DNA of 13,294 nt from GCA-003244245 sp036521655 (GCA_036521655.1 DATDHI010000296.1:1-13294), one strand, 5' to 3'; counted from the stretch's first letter, positions 1 to 7,675 are shown. Program-made: numbers and translations. Notes: generated by a model not told the origin, from the letters alone.

Positions 1-1
1 C

Positions 2-1714
<1,713 letters not shown>

Positions 1715-1726
1715 GTGGCGAGACGG

Positions 1727-2275
1727 TTACGAGTCGGCCTGGTCCGCGAGTATCCGCAGCCCGGCGATCAGGCCCCCGGTGAGGTCGCCCTCCCTGAACG
1801 AGGCGACCATGCTCTCCACCGCGAGCTTGCACACGCGGTCGGGGAGGCGCTGGTGGGCCTGGCTGCCGGTGACCACCTCGACCACCCGCTGACCGGGCGA
1901 GACGGCCACCAGCACCGCATGGTCGGCCCTGTCACCCAGCGAGTAGTGCAGCTCCTGTGCCCGGGCCCGGGCGTCGGTGCCCAGGTCGCCGAGGTACACG
2001 CTAAAGTGCAGGCTGGCGCTGCGGCTGGCCCGGGCGAGCGCGTCATCGAGCGTCGCCAGTTGCCCCGTGCTGAAAGGCAGGGTGCGCAGTACAGGTGTGA
2101 TCCGTCGCGCGGCGGAGATCCGTCCCGTACCGACCACAGCCTCACCGGGCGCCAGACTCGGCTGGGGCTCAAGACCCGGCTGGGCCTCAAGACCCGGCTG
2201 GGGAGGGAACCTTGACTGTTGCCCGTCTCTCAGCGCCGGATCGTGGTTGTTGTGCTGTTGGTTACCAGTTCCCAT
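1727..2275 (-). CDS. DUF5130 (TPM-like) family protein; candidate CtaI-type accessory protein of aa3 oxidase
   Basis: The product has 182 residues. Residues 1-55 are a Gln/Pro/Gly-rich, probably disordered tail with three copies of a PQPGLE-like hexapeptide (about 26-41). Residues 56-182 are a compact alpha/beta region with HFSVYLGD (90-97), DHAVLVAVSPGQRVVEVVTG (118-137) and a C-terminal helix around DLTGGLIAGLRILAD, which I recognise as the DUF5130 family (Rv2468c). I chose ATG 2275 because GGGGAGG ends 5 nt upstream; an in-frame start at 2296 lacks this. The start lies inside the ctaJ-like gene (14-nt overlap), so translation is coupled. No signal peptide or membrane helix is seen. From memory, the M. 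smegmatis orthologues MSMEG_4692/4693 were found in the cryo-EM bcc-aa3 supercomplex; the role here is inferred from that and from the pairing. Confidence 0.85.
   Translation of the reverse strand: MGTGNQQHNNHDPALRDGQQSRFPPQPGLEAQPGLEPQPSLAPGEAVVGTGRISAARRITPVLRTLPFSTGQLATLDDALARASRSASLHFSVYLGDLGTDARARAQELHYSLGDRADHAVLVAVSPGQRVVEVVTGSQAHQRLPDRVCKLAVESMVASFREGDLTGGLIAGLRILADQADS
2155..2208 (-). repeat. Three tandem 18-bp repeats in the N-terminal tail of the DUF5130 gene
   Basis: On the + strand three near-identical 18-mers of the form GACYCGGCTGGGSCTCAA follow one another at 2155-2172, 2173-2190 and 2191-2208; the last diverges in its final bases (GGGAGGGA). Since 18 is a multiple of three the frame is kept, and on the minus strand the repeat codes for Pro/Gln/Gly/Leu/Glu-rich hexapeptides in a likely disordered linker. 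Confidence 0.85.
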
Positions 2276-2504
2276 GAGCGCCTCCCCATGTTGCACCGGA
2301 TCCAGGCCCGGTACGGCGGCCTGCCGAGCCGTCGCGCAATGCCTCCGGGTTAGCGGTCCACAACACCGGCGGGTAATCCCATTCCTGTCCAGGACGGTAC
2401 CGGCGAGCCCGAGTGAAGCTCGGGCGCAGCGTCAGCAGTCCCAGCAGGATCAGGATGGCCAGCGGAACGCCCGCGAGGACAAGGATGATCTCCAGGGACG
2501 TCAC
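2262..2504 (-). CDS. ctaJ: Small single-pass membrane protein, CtaJ-like aa3-type cytochrome oxidase subunit
   Basis: This 80-residue protein starts almost directly with a hydrophobic helix (about residues 5-27, IILVLAGVPLAILILLGLLT). A short basic stretch (TRARRYRPG) follows, then an aromatic segment EWDYPPVLWTANP, and a Gly/Arg-rich tail. The order N-terminal helix, RYRPG, W-D-Y-P matches actinobacterial proteins that I recall being annotated as the aa3 oxidase subunit CtaJ, which packs at the edge of the bcc-aa3 supercomplex. GTG 2504 is the only start upstream of the helix. It has no Shine-Dalgarno sequence, but a TANNNT box sits exactly at -12 to -7, which suggests a leaderless mRNA. The gene overlaps the downstream DUF5130 start by 14 nt. 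The basic tail after the helix predicts an N-out/C-in topology. Assignment rests on pattern and context, not on an alignment. Confidence 0.72.
   Translation of the reverse strand: MTSLEIILVLAGVPLAILILLGLLTLRPSFTRARRYRPGQEWDYPPVLWTANPEALRDGSAGRRTGPGSGATWGGAHGNW
2281..2287 (-). promoter_or_regulatory. Ribosome binding site deciding the DUF5130 gene start
   Basis: GGGGAGG on the minus strand is 5 nt from ATG 2275 and lies within the last codons of the ctaJ-like gene. It supports 2275 over the in-frame ATG at 2296 and indicates translational coupling. Confidence 0.75.
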
Positions 2505-2510
2505 AGGCTA

Positions 2511-2516
2511 ACGGTA
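2511..2516 (-). promoter_or_regulatory. Candidate leaderless promoter -10 box for the ctaJ-like gene
   Basis: TACCGT on the minus strand fits TANNNT and ends exactly 7 nt before the GTG start codon, the fixed spacing of leaderless actinobacterial promoters. No Shine-Dalgarno sequence precedes the start and no good -35 box is seen (GCAGGT at the expected place). TANNNT occurs often by chance, so confidence is moderate. Confidence 0.5.
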
Positions 2517-2624
2517 GCTGACCGGCTACGATCACCTGCTCACCAGGTGGGCGGCGCCAGCGTGCCCACTGCGCGGCGCGCCCCTGCACGGCGTTGGTAG
2601 CGGTTTGTGGCAGCTGCGGCCAGG

Positions 2625-2651
2625 GTTGGTGGCTCTTGAAGGGCTACCAAC
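2625..2651 (-). terminator. Hairpin terminator directly after the HNH gene
   Basis: A 27-nt palindromic element forms a continuous 12-bp stem with a 3-nt loop. The outer arms are GTTGGT and ACCAAC, and the inner stem pairs completely apart from two G-U wobbles. On the minus strand it starts two bases after the HNH stop codon. There is no T-run, as is usual for actinobacterial terminators. It would separate HNH transcription from the ctaJ-like gene 120 bases further on. Confidence 0.7.
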
Positions 2652-2652
2652 G

Positions 2653-3306
2653 TCAGGCGACCTCGCCGAGGTAGGGCAACCACAGCGGGTCGGCGTCGGG
2701 CACCGTGGCCAGCAGCCGCCACTGCTGCCCGCGCGGGGCGCGCGGCACCGTCCGCAGTTTCCAGCCTAGCTCCGACAGCAGCCGGTCGGCCTTGCGGTGG
2801 TTGCAGCGGGCACAGCAGGCCACGCAGTTCTCCCAGCAATGCTCACCGCCCCGGCTGCGCGGCACCACATGGTCGATGGTCTCCGCACGGGCTCCGCAGT
2901 AGCTGCAGCGGTAGCGGTCCCGGTGCATCAGCGCTGCCCTGGTCATCGGGATCCGCGCCCGGTAGGGCACCCGCACGTAGGCACGCAGCTTGATCACCGA
3001 GGGGACCACGAGGCTGGTGGTCGCGGAACGCAGTACCAGACCCGCAGCGTCCCCGTGCACCACGTCAGCTTTGCCGCACACCACAAGCACGATTCCGCGG
3101 CGCAACGGCAGCGCAGTCAGCGGCTCGCAGGTGGCGTTGAGCAGCAGCACTCGGCGGCGCCCCCAGGCCGGCGCGCCAGTCGCAGTGGCCTTGTCAGTGA
3201 CGACGACAGTGGTCTCGAGGAGCCCGGTTGAGGTTCCTGAGCGCGAGGCGGTCCATCGGGCCGCCCCCGCTGGGTGACCCTCCGGGCTGGGTTGTCGGTC
3301 GTGCAC
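2653..3306 (-). CDS. HNH endonuclease family protein (Rv2469c-like)
   Basis: The 217-residue product belongs to the HNH (His-Me finger) nuclease fold. Residues 1-50 are a variable tail. A conserved domain from RRVLLLNATCEPLTALPLRR (51-70) to about 115 precedes the nuclease. The HNH core has zinc-type pairs CSYC (134-137) and CARC (165-168), the catalytic DHVVPRSRGG (145-154; H146), WEN (158-160) and NHRK (169-172). The protein ends with a conserved tail of the type PLWLPYL. GTG 3306 is chosen because GGAGGTG lies 5 nt upstream. The gene is divergent from mscS and is followed by a strong hairpin. No toxin partner, methylase or mobile element is nearby, so it looks like a housekeeping nuclease of unknown substrate rather than a defence gene. 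Confidence 0.9.
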   Translation of the reverse strand: MHDRQPSPEGHPAGAARWTASRSGTSTGLLETTVVVTDKATATGAPAWGRRRVLLLNATCEPLTALPLRRGIVLVVCGKADVVHGDAAGLVLRSATTSLVVPSVIKLRAYVRVPYRARIPMTRAALMHRDRYRCSYCGARAETIDHVVPRSRGGEHCWENCVACCARCNHRKADRLLSELGWKLRTVPRAPRGQQWRLLATVPDADPLWLPYLGEVA

Positions 3307-3311
3307 GCGAC

Positions 3312-3318
3312 CACCTCC
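3312..3318 (-). promoter_or_regulatory. Ribosome binding site of the HNH gene
   Basis: GGAGGTG on the minus strand, 5 nt upstream of GTG 3306, fixes the start of the HNH gene upstream of its conserved domain. Confidence 0.7.
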
Positions 3319-3370
3319 GCCAAATGCGCGCCACTAGTCCACCATGAAGGCGGCAATCGCGCATCCACCT

Positions 3371-3397
3371 GATGTTGACACGTGTCGGTGATCACTC
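3371..3397. promoter_or_regulatory. Candidate operator: two adjacent palindromes between the divergent HNH and mscS genes
   Basis: The 144-bp region between the HNH start (3306) and the mscS start (3451) contains a perfect 10-bp palindrome GACACGTGTC (3377-3386). One base later comes a perfect 8-bp palindrome GTGATCAC (3388-3395). The first overlaps a consensus -35 hexamer TTGACA (3375-3380, + strand), but no -10 box lies 16-18 bp downstream. Position and symmetry suggest a regulator site that could act on both genes; the regulator is unknown. Confidence 0.4.
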
Positions 3398-3438
3398 GTG
3401 GAGGAGCCCGGCAACAGTGGTACAAGGGGGGCCGCGGA

Positions 3439-3444
3439 TACAGT
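3439..3444 (+). promoter_or_regulatory. Candidate leaderless promoter -10 box for mscS
   Basis: TACAGT ends exactly 7 nt before GTG 3451, so transcription would start at the start codon. No Shine-Dalgarno sequence precedes that GTG. The match decides the start: an upstream in-frame candidate at 3382 would add 23 residues without hydrophobic or conserved character. Confidence 0.6.
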
Positions 3445-3450
3445 CCCCGG

Positions 3451-4440
3451 GTGACCCAGCAACTAATCCTGCAACCGGATCAGCCCGGCTGCATTCAGGA
3501 CACGGGTTCCTGGTGCTCGCGCGTCTACCAACTCACCCACAACGACCTGCTGGCGCGCTACGCCGATGCCGTGGTGGGAAGCGGGCTGCGGATCCTGTTC
3601 ATCGTCGTGCTCGCGGTGCTGGTCCGGGCGCTGGCGCACCGGATGATCAACCGGCTTACCCAGGTGACGGCCGAGGGACCACCGCCCGGGTTGCTGCGAC
3701 CGCTGCGGGAGCGGGCCCCGGAGTCCCGGCGGGGCACCGGGGTCCTGTCGAGACGGCGATCCCAGCGAGCCCGCACGATCGGCTCGGTGCTGCGGTCCGG
3801 CACCACGTTCACGGTCTACGCAGTGGCGATCACCCTGGTGGTGGGCGAGCTCGGAATCAACCTGGGGCCGATCATCGCCTCGGCCGGCATCGTCGGCCTC
3901 GCGCTCGGCTTCGGCGCGCAGAACCTGGTGAAGGACTTCCTGTCCGGGATGTTCATGATGATCGAGGATCAGTACGGCGTCGGCGACATCGTCGACCTCG
4001 GGGCAGCCATCGGCACCGTGGAAGGGGTGGGCCTGCGAGTCACCACTCTGCGCGACACCAGCGGCACCGTGTGGTACGTCCGCAACGGTGAAGTGCTGCG
4101 GGTCGGCAACTCCAGCCAAGACTTTGCCGTGGCCGTCGTCGACCTGCCCGTCGGGCATGAGGCCGACATCCGGATGGCCACCGACGTCGCCAGCCGCACC
4201 GCCGCCGAGCTCACCGCCGAGGGCACCGTGCTAGTCGACGACGTGCTCGAATCGCCGGAGGTGCTCGGGGTCGAGTCGATCAGCACCGAGGGCGTGACGC
4301 TGCGGATCACCGCCAAGGTCCGCCCGGGGCGGCAATGGGCAGTTCAGCGGGCGCTACGGTCCGGCCTCATGGGAGCCTTCGCCGAGGCTGGGATCCCGCC
4401 GCCCTCGCCCGCCGGGGTGAACGGCCACCCGCCGGCCTGA
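3451..4440 (+). CDS. MscS-family small-conductance mechanosensitive ion channel
   Basis: This 329-residue membrane protein would open under membrane tension and release solutes on hypo-osmotic shock. After a short N-terminal segment there is a first helix (about 45-63, LRILFIVVLAVLVRALA) and a basic, charged cytoplasmic loop (about 75-112). A second helix follows (TTFTVYAVAITLVVGELG, about 118-135). The pore-lining TM3 is GPIIASAGIVGLALGFGAQNLVKDFLSG, with the Gly/Ala pattern of MscS. The beta domain (MMIEDQYGVGDIVDLG...GTVEGVGLRVTTLRD...VWYVRNGEV) and an alpha/beta C-terminus follow. The GTG start is supported by a leaderless -10 box. The gene leads an apparent operon: glbO starts 61 nt and aglA 487 nt downstream. 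In my recollection of M. tuberculosis no mscS sits at this position. Confidence 0.9.
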   Translation: MTQQLILQPDQPGCIQDTGSWCSRVYQLTHNDLLARYADAVVGSGLRILFIVVLAVLVRALAHRMINRLTQVTAEGPPPGLLRPLRERAPESRRGTGVLSRRRSQRARTIGSVLRSGTTFTVYAVAITLVVGELGINLGPIIASAGIVGLALGFGAQNLVKDFLSGMFMMIEDQYGVGDIVDLGAAIGTVEGVGLRVTTLRDTSGTVWYVRNGEVLRVGNSSQDFAVAVVDLPVGHEADIRMATDVASRTAAELTAEGTVLVDDVLESPEVLGVESISTEGVTLRITAKVRPGRQWAVQRALRSGLMGAFAEAGIPPPSPAGVNGHPPA

Positions 4441-4501
4441 GCCCATCGCCGCAGCACCGCCTCCCCGCGACAGGCCCGATCCGGCAAGGCAGGATGGTGG
4501 G

Positions 4502-4885
4502 GTGGCTGCACCGGAGAGCTTCTACGACGCCGTTGGCGGTGAGCCGACGTTCCGCCGGATCGTCGGCCGCTTCTATGAGCTGGTGGCCAAAGACGAGGTG
4601 CTGCGCCCGGTCTACCCGGAGGAGGATCTCGGTCCCGCCGAGGAGCGGCTGCGGCTGTTCCTCATGCAGTACTGGGGTGGGCCGCGCACCTACTCCGAGC
4701 AGCGTGGGCACCCGCGGCTGCGGATGCGCCACGTGCCGTTCCGGATCGGCCCCACCGAGCGCGACGCCTGGCTGCGCTGCATGCGTATCGCAGTGGAGGA
4801 GGCCGACCTCGGCGAGGCCTACCGGGCCGTGCTGTGGGACTACCTGCAGATGGCGGCGAACAGCATGCAGAACTCGCTGACCTGA
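4502..4885 (+). CDS. glbO: Group II truncated haemoglobin O
   Basis: This small cytosolic haem protein of 127 residues closely resembles mycobacterial trHbO, including the stretch from QYWGGPRTYSEQRGHPRL through RMRH to ERDAWLRC. Haem-pocket residues are present: TyrB10 (Y25), TyrCD1 (Y38), proximal HisF8 (H77) and TrpG8 (W90), which in the family stabilise bound O2 and set ligand kinetics. Proposed roles in the family are O2 delivery to the respiratory chain, peroxidase-like activity and NO/peroxide handling. GTG 4502 puts the N-terminus (PESFYDAVGGEPTF) level with that of M. tuberculosis GlbO. The gene sits 61 nt after mscS and 42 nt before aglA, all on one strand, so co-transcription is likely. 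No own promoter is evident. Confidence 0.96.
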   Translation: MAAPESFYDAVGGEPTFRRIVGRFYELVAKDEVLRPVYPEEDLGPAEERLRLFLMQYWGGPRTYSEQRGHPRLRMRHVPFRIGPTERDAWLRCMRIAVEEADLGEAYRAVLWDYLQMAANSMQNSLT

Positions 4886-4927
4886 TCGCGGCCGACCGCG
4901 CCGCTGCGGATGGCATGATGGGCATCC

Positions 4928-6544
4928 GTGCGACGAGCCGACGACCACCGCGAGCTGGCCTCTGACGATGAGACGTGGTGGCGCGATGCCACGTTCTACC
5001 AGGTCTACGTCCGTTCCTTCGCCGACGCGAATGGTGACGGGGTGGGCGACCTGGACGGCGTGTGCGGCCGGTTGGGCTACCTCGAGCTGCTCGGCGTGGA
5101 CGCGCTGTGGCTCACCCCGTTCTTCCGCTCTCCGATGGTCGACCACGGCTACGACGTCAGCGATGCACGCGATGTCGACCCGCTCTTCGGCGACCTGGCG
5201 GCCTTCGACCGGTTACTCGCCGACGCTCACCAGCGCGGGCTGCGGGTGATCATCGATCTGGTGCCCAACCACACATCCGACCAGCACGAATGGTTCCAGG
5301 CGGCCTTGCAGGCTGCGCCCGGCAGCTCCGAGCGATCCCGCTACCTCTTCCGGGATGGCGTGGGCCCGGGTGGGTCGGAGCCGCCGAACAACTGGACGAG
5401 CACCTTCGGCAGCCCGGCCTGGACCCGGCTACCTGGTAGAGACAATGGTGGGGGTCAGTGGTACCTGCACCTGTTCGCCCCCGAGCAACCCGATCTGAAC
5501 TGGGAGAACCCGGAGGTCGCCACCGATCTCGAAGCGACCCTGCGGTTCTGGCTGGACCGGGGAGTGGACGGGTTCCGCATCGACGTGGCGCATGGTATGG
5601 CCAAACCGGCCGGGTTGCCTGACATGCCACACCCGATCGGCATGCGCGAGGGCCTTCTCGACGCCGACGTCGCCGATCCCCGGTTCGACGCCGAGGGCGT
5701 GCACGACATCCACCGGATGATCCGCAAGGTGCTCGACGAGTACCCGGCCCGGGTGGCGGTCGGCGAGATCTGGGTGACCGACGATGCCGCGTTCGCCCGC
5801 TACATCCGCCCCGACGAGCTGCACATGGGGTTCAACTTCCGGCTACTGGAGGCGGCCTTCGACGCCGGCAGCCTGCGCGAGGCCATCGAGCACTCGCTGA
5901 ACGCCGTCCGGGACAGCCCGGCGCCGGCCACCTGGACGATCTCCAACCACGACGTGCCACGCCCGGTGACCCGCTACGGCGGCGGCGACGCCGGCCTGCG
6001 GCGGGCCCGGGCGATGGCCTTGGTGGTCCTTGCCCTGCCCGGACCGGTGTACCTCTACAACGGCGACGAGCTGGGCCTACCGAACGTCGACCTGCCCGAC
6101 TGGGCGCTGCAGGACCCGATCTGGGAGCGCTCCGGGCACACCGAGCGCGGGCGCGACGGCTGCCGCGTGCCGTTGGCCTGGGAGGGCACGGCCCCGCCAT
6201 ACGGGTTCAGCGAAACCCCCGACAGCTGGCTGCCGATGCCTGGCGACTGGGCGGACCGCACCGTGGAGGCACAGCTCGAGGACCCCGACTCGATGCTGTC
6301 GCTGCATCGCCGCGCGCTGGAGCTGCGCCGGGAGCACCCGGCGTTCGCCGGCACCGAGCTGGAGTGGTACGGCGCGCCGGCGGGATGCTTCGGATTCCGC
6401 CGAACCGGCAGCGGACTGATCTGCGTGCTGAACACCTCCGGCGCCCACGTGTCGCTGCCCTCCGGAGAGGTCCTGTTGGCCAGCGGCCCGTTGGGGCCCG
6501 ACGCCGAGCAGTTGCCTCCCGATACCGCAGTCTGGCTCGCCTGA
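4928..6544 (+). CDS. aglA: GH13 alpha-glucosidase (oligo-1,6-glucosidase type)
   Basis: This 538-residue cytosolic glycoside hydrolase cleaves terminal alpha-glucosidic bonds by a retaining mechanism. It has a (beta/alpha)8 barrel with a Ca-type loop DANGDGVGDLDG (33-44) and region I DLVPNH (110-115). The nucleophile is D219 in DGFRIDVAHG, the acid/base E280 in VGEIW, and H341/D342 in SNHDVPR; a C-terminal beta domain starts around residue 450. The residue after the nucleophile is Val220; in characterised relatives Val there goes with alpha-1,6 activity and Ala/Thr with alpha-1,4. The overall match is to M. tuberculosis AglA (Rv2471). An in-frame TGA at 4916-4918 leaves GTG 4928 as the only plausible start. 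There is no signal peptide, so the substrates are intracellular (isomaltose/maltose-type sugars, possibly trehalose- or glycogen-derived). It ends 13 nt from a convergent gene. Confidence 0.92.
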   Translation: MRRADDHRELASDDETWWRDATFYQVYVRSFADANGDGVGDLDGVCGRLGYLELLGVDALWLTPFFRSPMVDHGYDVSDARDVDPLFGDLAAFDRLLADAHQRGLRVIIDLVPNHTSDQHEWFQAALQAAPGSSERSRYLFRDGVGPGGSEPPNNWTSTFGSPAWTRLPGRDNGGGQWYLHLFAPEQPDLNWENPEVATDLEATLRFWLDRGVDGFRIDVAHGMAKPAGLPDMPHPIGMREGLLDADVADPRFDAEGVHDIHRMIRKVLDEYPARVAVGEIWVTDDAAFARYIRPDELHMGFNFRLLEAAFDAGSLREAIEHSLNAVRDSPAPATWTISNHDVPRPVTRYGGGDAGLRRARAMALVVLALPGPVYLYNGDELGLPNVDLPDWALQDPIWERSGHTERGRDGCRVPLAWEGTAPPYGFSETPDSWLPMPGDWADRTVEAQLEDPDSMLSLHRRALELRREHPAFAGTELEWYGAPAGCFGFRRTGSGLICVLNTSGAHVSLPSGEVLLASGPLGPDAEQLPPDTAVWLA

Positions 6545-6557
6545 GCCTCCTGCCACC

Positions 6558-7199
6558 TCAGACCAGCGGGAGCAGGGCATGCCGCCGGCGCAGCACCGCA
6601 CCGTAGCGGGCGTCCAGCCGCAACCACGAGTCGGTGGCCGACACCCGGACGGTCTCAGCGACGCTGTGGCCGCCCACGAAGCCCATGCCGGACAGGGCGA
6701 ACAGGCAGCGCAGCGGCACCCCCACGTCGAATCCTGCGCCACTGACAGTGATCACTTTCTGATCCAGCAACGCGGCAGGCGGGGAACCGTGCGGCCCGGG
6801 GTTGTCCCTCGCCACCGCAGCACCCTGGTCGGCGAGGTCGGCGAGCACCTCGGCGGGTACCTGATCCACCTCACGCCAGCCCCCCTGCGGGGGCAGCGCT
6901 GAGCGCCACAGCGCATCCTGCGGCCGGCCGGGGTCCACCACCGCGGCACCGACCACCGCCAGCGCAGCGAGCAAGTCCGACCCGCCGACGGTGAGGTCAT
7001 CGGGCCGCAGGGCACCCCGCACCGAGCGGGTCACCAGCGTGTCGAACGGGGTGGACACCCAGGCGTGCACCCGGCCCTCCCCCCGGCTGTGGCCACAGCG
7101 CAACCGCACGATCGTGCCGCGGTCCAACCGGACCGCCCGGGCCACGAAGGCCCCGAGGTCATCCCGCTCAGCGGCGTCCGGAATGTGCAGGTCAGGCAC
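6558..7199 (-). CDS. Conserved actinobacterial hypothetical protein (Rv2474c-like)
   Basis: The product has 213 residues and no function I recognise. The sequence is soluble-looking and alpha/beta in pattern: RGTIVRLRCGHSRGEGRVHAWVSTPFDTLVTRSV (about 27-60), an Ala/Val-rich stretch DLLAALAVVGAAVVDPGRP (about 75-93), then LDQKVITVSGAGFDVGVPLRCLFALSGMGFVGG and a basic C-terminus. No signal peptide, metal-binding cluster or classical catalytic motif is visible. GTG 7199 is preferred because GGAGG lies 5 nt upstream; its first bases overlap the thioesterase stop by 8 nt (GTG-CC-TGA), so the two genes are translationally coupled. An alternative in-frame ATG at 7238 would lie well inside the thioesterase gene. 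Position, size and neighbours match Rv2474c of M. tuberculosis, from memory. A role linked to the thioesterase is an inference from coupling only. Confidence 0.8.
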   Translation of the reverse strand: MPDLHIPDAAERDDLGAFVARAVRLDRGTIVRLRCGHSRGEGRVHAWVSTPFDTLVTRSVRGALRPDDLTVGGSDLLAALAVVGAAVVDPGRPQDALWRSALPPQGGWREVDQVPAEVLADLADQGAAVARDNPGPHGSPPAALLDQKVITVSGAGFDVGVPLRCLFALSGMGFVGGHSVAETVRVSATDSWLRLDARYGAVLRRRHALLPLV

Positions 7200-7638
7200 T
7201 CCTTCCTCCGTCCTTGATGGTCCCAAGAATGGCCCCATCCCCGTGGGCGAAGAGGAACTCCCGCTCGAGCGGAGTCAGCCGGCGCGGCCTCTGCGCCCCG
7301 GTGTCGTAGGGGGCGAGCTGGGTACGGGCCGTGACTGCATCGCCGTCCTCCCCGGATACAGCGTAGTCCAGCCAGAACGAGGCTGCGCGCAGCTCACTGA
7401 CCCACAACCGCACCCGCACCGGCTCGGCCGAGTACACCAACGGCTGCAGGTAACGCACGGCAAGCTCGACGACGATCACGCCCTCGGCGAGGGTCTGGGC
7501 ACCACGCCGGGCACCCTCGCGGAACAGCAGCTCGATGCGCGCCTCCTCCAGGAGGGTGACCACCCGCGCATTGTTCACGTGGCCGTAGACGTCCATGTCT
7601 GACCAGCGCAAAGTGACGTCCGTGCTGAAGACCTTCAT
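7192..7638 (-). CDS. Hotdog-fold acyl-CoA thioesterase (4HBT/YbgC-FadM type, Rv2475c-like)
   Basis: The product has 148 residues and one hotdog domain; it is predicted to hydrolyse acyl-CoA thioesters in the cytosol, with unknown acyl specificity. The signature RWSDMDVYGHVNNARVVTLLEEAR (11-34) contains the conserved Asp16 four residues before HVNN, which fits the catalytic Asp of this class. The rest shows the expected strands (VIVVELAVRYLQPLVY, VRVRLWVSEL, SFWLDYAVS). ATG 7638 is chosen because GGGGAGGG lies 7 nt upstream; a longer in-frame start at 7707 would read through the hairpin after gdh. The gene follows gdh after 69 nt and overlaps the next gene by 8 nt. The length is close to M. 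tuberculosis Rv2475c (about 138 residues). Confidence 0.9.
   Translation of the reverse strand: MKVFSTDVTLRWSDMDVYGHVNNARVVTLLEEARIELLFREGARRGAQTLAEGVIVVELAVRYLQPLVYSAEPVRVRLWVSELRAASFWLDYAVSGEDGDAVTARTQLAPYDTGAQRPRRLTPLEREFLFAHGDGAILGTIKDGGRSA
7205..7209 (-). promoter_or_regulatory. Ribosome binding site of the Rv2474c-like gene
   Basis: GGAGG on the minus strand is 5 nt from GTG 7199, inside the last codons of the thioesterase gene. It decides the start and supports coupled translation. Confidence 0.7.
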
Positions 7639-7645
7639 GTGCGAG

Positions 7646-7653
7646 CCCTCCCC
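7646..7653 (-). promoter_or_regulatory. Ribosome binding site of the thioesterase gene
   Basis: GGGGAGGG on the minus strand, 7 nt before ATG 7638, supports that start over the in-frame start at 7707. Confidence 0.75.
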
Positions 7654-7675
7654 TTTTGGCCGGGCGCGCTCGTGC

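Noticed and set aside
2653..3306. HNH gene as part of a defence or homing element
   Set aside because: No methylase, helicase, intron borders, repeats or toxin partner are nearby. The gene sits in a conserved housekeeping order with normal codon use.
6541..6561. CTGAG...CTCAG inverted repeat between the convergent aglA and Rv2474c-like stops
   Set aside because: Only a 5-bp stem with an 11-nt loop, and the arms are largely the two stop codons and neighbouring bases; too weak to call a bidirectional terminator.
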